Shown here one piece after another: positions 60,019 through 64,000 of a stretch of 64,000 bases of DNA. The DNA is taken from contig JAPQWV010000002.1 in the NCBI GenBank assembly GCA_027422505.1, positions 26,948,501 through 27,012,500 of the forward strand, in the 5' to 3' direction. Source of the DNA: Craterostigma plantagineum (taxonomy: Eukaryota > Streptophyta > Magnoliopsida > Lamiales > Linderniaceae). The notes beneath the pieces were generated by a model that ran no database searches, was not told the DNA's origin, and saw nothing but the letters and a program-made list of their open reading frames with translations. The position numbers and the translations under genes were made by a program. The number at the start of each line of letters is the position of its first letter. Positions within the stretch are counted from its first letter, which is position 1.

Positions 60019-60555
60019 TACACGAGGACATTGTCATTCATTTCGAGTAGAGATGCATAAATTGATAATGGGTACGAATCTATATTTTCATCCATGTATT
60101 TTAAAAAATAAAACATGCAAATAACATTATATTCCGCTTCTCTTTCTTTCTTTCTTTTTTTTTTTGGGTATGGTGTGCGTGTGCGTCTTCATCAAGAATA
60201 GATATTGCAATAATGTGCTTACGTGCCTTATCCCCTCCCTTCGATGTGGATCGAAACTTTGTCAAATATATTCTTTACTTTCTATCAGTTGATGCCTCAA
60301 TGATTCATTTGTCGAATATAGTGATGGCGTATTAAAAGGTTCAGCTTCATCATAACAAATAACAATAAGGATTCGTTTCCTTGGTTTAATTACTTGAATA
60401 AGCAATAATTTGCGTTCTTGCACGTCTATTATCTTTTTAAGAAGCTTGTGCATCATCATCCATCTGCTAAAGCATATAACAAACTGAACCCGCATAAACC
60501 AGCAAATTCTTAAGGATATAAGTGATCAGCAGTGCCGAAAAGTGAAAGAATATAA

Positions 60556-60586
<31 letters not shown>

Positions 60587-60960
60587 ATAATATCAGGCAA
60601 TAAAATAGTAGGAAATCTATGAGGACCGCGCGCCGTTTCTCTTGATGAAAAAGATAAACAGAGGAAATAATAAAGGGTACTGTTCATGACATAATATCCA
60701 ACCAGTAGCAGGTGGACAAATTAAGCGTCACTCGGACGCGCAATTAACTCAGCATATATCAATGCAGTGGCTCAATAAACATTTCATCAGCTTCTTTTCG
60801 CGTAAAGTTATTGATAAGATAAGATAACTATGTATATATTTTTACTCGTCGTGAAGAATCTATTGATTGGAAGGCGCATGCTTCACGGGAAAGTGGCCTA
60901 TGTCATCTAACACTACTACTAGCTTCAACACTTTTGGTAGTTTAGTAGAGGCGGTTGGCG
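60019..60960. other. Spacer between retroelements
   Basis: Contains a (TTTC)n-like tract at ~60136-60165 and (TA)n at ~60554-60590. A 77-codon minus-strand frame (60495-60262) has no motif I recognise and is probably chance. Confidence 0.45.
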
Positions 60961-61662
60961 TGGCAGCGGACCCGGTCGAATAATATCACGGCTAATATTT
61001 GAGGAATTAAAGATAAAAGTGGACACCAAGATTTAATGTGGAAAACCCCCAAACAAATCAGGGTAAAACCACGGGCAATGAAGAAGAATCCACTATAGAG
61101 GAAAATATAGGAGTTACAACCTCTCGTACTACAAATGAGAAAACCCTCAATATCTCTCTTTATAATCGGAGAAAAATACCGACAAACTCTCTATTACTCC
61201 CTCCGTCCCGGTATCTTTTGGATATTTGGGATTTGGTTCGGTTTTTAAGAAATATAATATTTTAATAGTATAGAGGAAGAAAAGTGTATGGGTGTGGCAC
61301 GTCTTTTAAGAATATTTAATGTTATTATATTGATTGTGTGTGATAGTTTTTTACTAAATATGGAAATGTATAAAAGATAGTGAGACGTCCGATTTGGTAA
61401 AATGTACAAAAGTTACCGAGACGGAGGGAGTATTTTATTTTCTCTCTATCTCTCTATTTCTATTCTTCGTTGTGGGATGATGTTTCGTTTGAGCCACAAG
61501 GCCTATTTATAGGCATGCGATCTGGAGCAAATGAGGTAAGCAATTACCTCATTTAATAATGTGAACAATTGTAAATAAGCAAGTCATCCCTTTGACCACG
61601 GCGCACACGATAAGGAGAAGAATTCATTTTGGAATTCTTTTTGTAAGCCGACAACTCTGACA
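60961..61662 (-). repeat. Probable 3' LTR of the right-edge copia element
   Basis: The inner end is clear: on the minus strand the purine tract GGTGGGAGAT is followed by TGTCAGAGTTGTCGG (from 61662). The outer end is only a guess at TGGCAGCGGACCCGG near 60961. The second LTR lies beyond the window, so neither the length nor the target duplication can be confirmed. Confidence 0.5.
61197..61430. mobile_element. Stowaway MITE, 234 bp, TSD TA, inside a copia LTR
   Basis: Starts CTCCCTCCGTCCCGG and ends CCGAGACGGAGGGAG, flanked by TA on each side (61195-61196, 61431-61432). This is a canonical Stowaway terminal repeat. Non-coding. Confidence 0.93.
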
Positions 61663-64000
61663 ATCTCCCACCTGAAGATTTGATTGAGAATCAATCGGAT
61701 CTTCATACCATTCTTTCTCCCTTGCCATTCATGTTGCTTACGTCTCTGCTAGGCCACTAGAGGAACGACACCAAACAAACTTGTCAGTGTTGACCGCCTT
61801 CGTCAAGAAATCTGCTAGGTTATCTTTCATATGAATTTTCTGCATATCTACCGTGCCCTCTTCCACTTTCTCACGAACGAAGTGATACTGAACTCGTATG
61901 TGTTTTGACCTGGAATGAAATGCTGGATTCCTTGCGAGATGCAAGGCACTCTGACTGTCACAGAACAGAGGAACATTCTTCTATTCATGCCCGAGTTCCT
62001 CCATGATCATTTTCAACCATACCGCCTATTTACTTGCCTGCGTAGCTGCAACATATTCAGCTTCAGTTGTTGATGTTGCGACAACGGACTGAAGTTACGG
62101 CTCCGCCAGTAAGAGTGAACACATATCCCGTTGTAGATTTGCTCTTGTCAAGATCACCTGCATAATCAGAGTCAACATACCCTCTGATAGTAAAGTCTGC
62201 TCCTCCGTAACATAATGCAACATCTGAGGTTCCTCTGATATATCGTAGGATCTTCTTCACCGCGCTCCAATGCTCTTTGCCCGGGTTCGCCATGTACCGA
62301 CTTACTACTCCCACTGCATAGGCAATGTCTGGTCGTGTACAAATCATCGCGAACATAAGACTTCCCACCGCTGATGCATACGGTACTCGAGACATCTTCA
62401 TCCTCCCTTCTTCACTGCTAGGACTCATACTTGAGGATTTTGAAATTAACAAGAAGTGGGGTAGAAATTGGCTTACAATCTTGCATATTGAAGTGTCGCA
62501 AGACCTTCCTCAGATAATTCTTCTGCGAAAGCCAATCTTCCTGTTATTTCTGTCTCGGTAAATTTGCATCCCTAGAATCTTGTTTGCCGGTCCCAAGTCC
62601 TTCATCTCAAATTCCTTAGCCAACTGTACCTTGAGTTCTTCAACACGATCTTTGTTGGGGCCTGCTACCAACATGTCGTCAACATACAATGGTAATATGA
62701 TAAAATCATTTTCTCCAAACCTCTTGAAATATGCACAAGGGTCTGCATTCAATCTGTTGTATCCAAGGCTCATGATGAAGGAATCAAATCTCTTATACAA
62801 CACCTCGGCGCCTGTTTGAGACCGTATAGAGATTTGTTCAACCTGCAAACCAAGTTCCGCTTTTCTTTGTCTGCAAAACCTTCCGGTTGGAGCATATAAA
62901 TCTCTTCTTCAAGATCTCCATGAAGAAAAACCGTCTTCACATCTAGTTGCTCTAGATGTAGGTCGAATGTAGCACACATCGCCAGGAGTACCCGAATAGT
63001 AGTAAGTCGAACTACAGGTGAGAATATTTCGTTGAAGTCAATGTCTTCTTTCTGAGCGTAGCCTTTAACCACCAGTCCTGCACGAAAGCGCTCTACTTGT
63101 CATTGCTGGTTCGCTTGATCTTAAAGACCCATTTATTGCCGATTGCCTTTCTTCCATTCGGTAGTGGCACCAGCTCCCAAGTCTTATTTTTCCGTAGAGC
63201 TTCCATTTCTTCTTGCATTGTCGCCAGCCACTGATTTGCATCTGAACTGTTCAGTGCTTCTTGAAGAGTTGATGGCTCTCCCTCATCAGTTAGAAGACAG
63301 TATGCAATGTTGCTGTCCATGTCGTAATCTTCATGCCAGGATGGTGCGGCTTTTTTGCGTGTGCCCCTTCTAAGTTCTGGCTCTGAAGATTCGCTTGGCC
63401 CTTCCTCGTGCTCCGGTACTGCTTCAGAAGAATCTTGTTCAATAGACTTCCCTTTCACCTGAATCGTCGTAGTTTCTGGGCTTTCCTTTGTAGTGCTATC
63501 ATTTTCTCCGACTATTTTATCTTCTAAGAAGATAATCTCCCTGCTGATGACAACCTTGTGGGCAGTGGGATCTTACAGGCGATACCCCTTCACAACATCA
63601 GCATACCCCAAGAACAAACACTTTCTGGATTTCGGATCCAGCTTCGTAGTTTCTTGGGCGTTGTACATCACGTACACAGGACTTCCAAATACATGGAGTT
63701 TCGAATAATCCGCTTGCTTTCCGGTCCACATCTCCATCGGCGTCTTCTGATCGATTACCGTTGAAGGCGATCGATTGATCACGTAACAGACGGTGTTGAC
63801 TGCTTCTTCCCAGTATGATTTATCCAGACATGCAGCTCCCAACATGGCTCTTGTTCTTTCCAACAGAGTCCTGTTCATCCGCTCCGCTACTCTATTTTGT
63901 TGTGGAGTATACGCCGTAGTGTAGTGCCTTTTGATGCCTTCTCTTTTGCAAAAGCTATCAAATTCTCTGCCAGTATATTCTCCTCCATTATCCGTCCTCA
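61663..64000 (-). mobile_element. Ty1/copia element continuing past the right edge
   Basis: Minus strand, from the right edge: integrase core end (MNRTLLERTRAMLGAACLDK, KQADYSKLHVFGSPVYVMY), a linker rich in Glu/Ser, RT (WVFKIKRTSNDK, EQLDVKTVFLHGDLEEEIYM, active site LPLYVDDMLVAG), and RNase H (DSDYAGDLDKSKSTTGYVF, HSRSKHIRVQYHF, ending at 61738). The sequence GEHWSAVKKILRYIRGT-type junction is present (KEHWSAVKKILRYIRG). Several stops and frame breaks (for example near 62070, 62510 and 63100) show it is defective. RT is different from that of the Sirevirus element, so it belongs to another copia lineage. Confidence 0.88.

Noticed and set aside
60262..60495. 77-codon minus-strand frame between retroelements
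   Set aside because: No recognisable motif, no splice context and no conserved neighbour; likely chance.

Overview
The window is nuclear DNA of a dicot-like flowering plant. Genes carry GT-AG introns, several products look plastid-targeted, AT-rich spacers are common, and the repeats are typical plant families: Ty1/copia of Sirevirus and other types, Ty3/gypsy resembling Athila, hAT, Tourist and Stowaway MITEs, and a tRNA-derived SINE. I cannot name the species.

The first ~35.5 kb is a gene island. The minus strand has the 5' part of an unrecognised gene at the left edge (596 to <1), plastid aspartate aminotransferase (8434-4598, 11 exons), a dead DOG1-like gene (14675-11852), the chloroplast copper ATPase PAA2/HMA8 (29083-21648, 17 exons) and a TKL-type protein kinase (35496-33056). 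The plus strand has the vacuolar R-SNARE VAMP711 (9316-11176), a GH9 endoglucanase (19085-21280) and a plastid protein of unknown function (31156-32757). I assembled exons by matching reading phase across GT-AG junctions. The complete coding chains close in frame: 466, 220, 481, 236 and 472 aa, and 880 aa for PAA2 once its inserted SINE is set aside.

Gene-island insertions include a 258-bp SINE inside a PAA2 coding exon, a gypsy derivative whose two LTRs are inverted relative to each other inside the DOG1-like gene, two head-to-head hAT MITEs sharing three copies of one 8-bp target duplication, Tourist-type MITEs in PAA2 and kinase introns, and a long foldback element in an aminotransferase intron. 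Remnants of a gypsy gag-protease and a copia reverse transcriptase lie at 15.6-17.6 kb.

From 36 kb to the right edge the window is almost wholly retrotransposon. A minus-strand Sirevirus-like copia element (37865-60013, target duplication ATAGT) contains a full-length 10.2-kb Athila-like gypsy element (39356-49534, target duplication ACAGA) in its extra 3' reading frame and a 1.4-kb solo LTR (57478-58883, target duplication GTCAT) in its gag. A related solo LTR sits at 35996-36949, and a third copia element, whose probable LTR carries a Stowaway MITE, runs off the right edge.

The genes serve separate plant-cell functions (plastid nitrogen metabolism, vacuolar trafficking, cell-wall remodelling, plastid copper delivery, signalling). 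I see no operon-like or clustered pathway. The most unusual content is in the transposons and what they have done to host genes.
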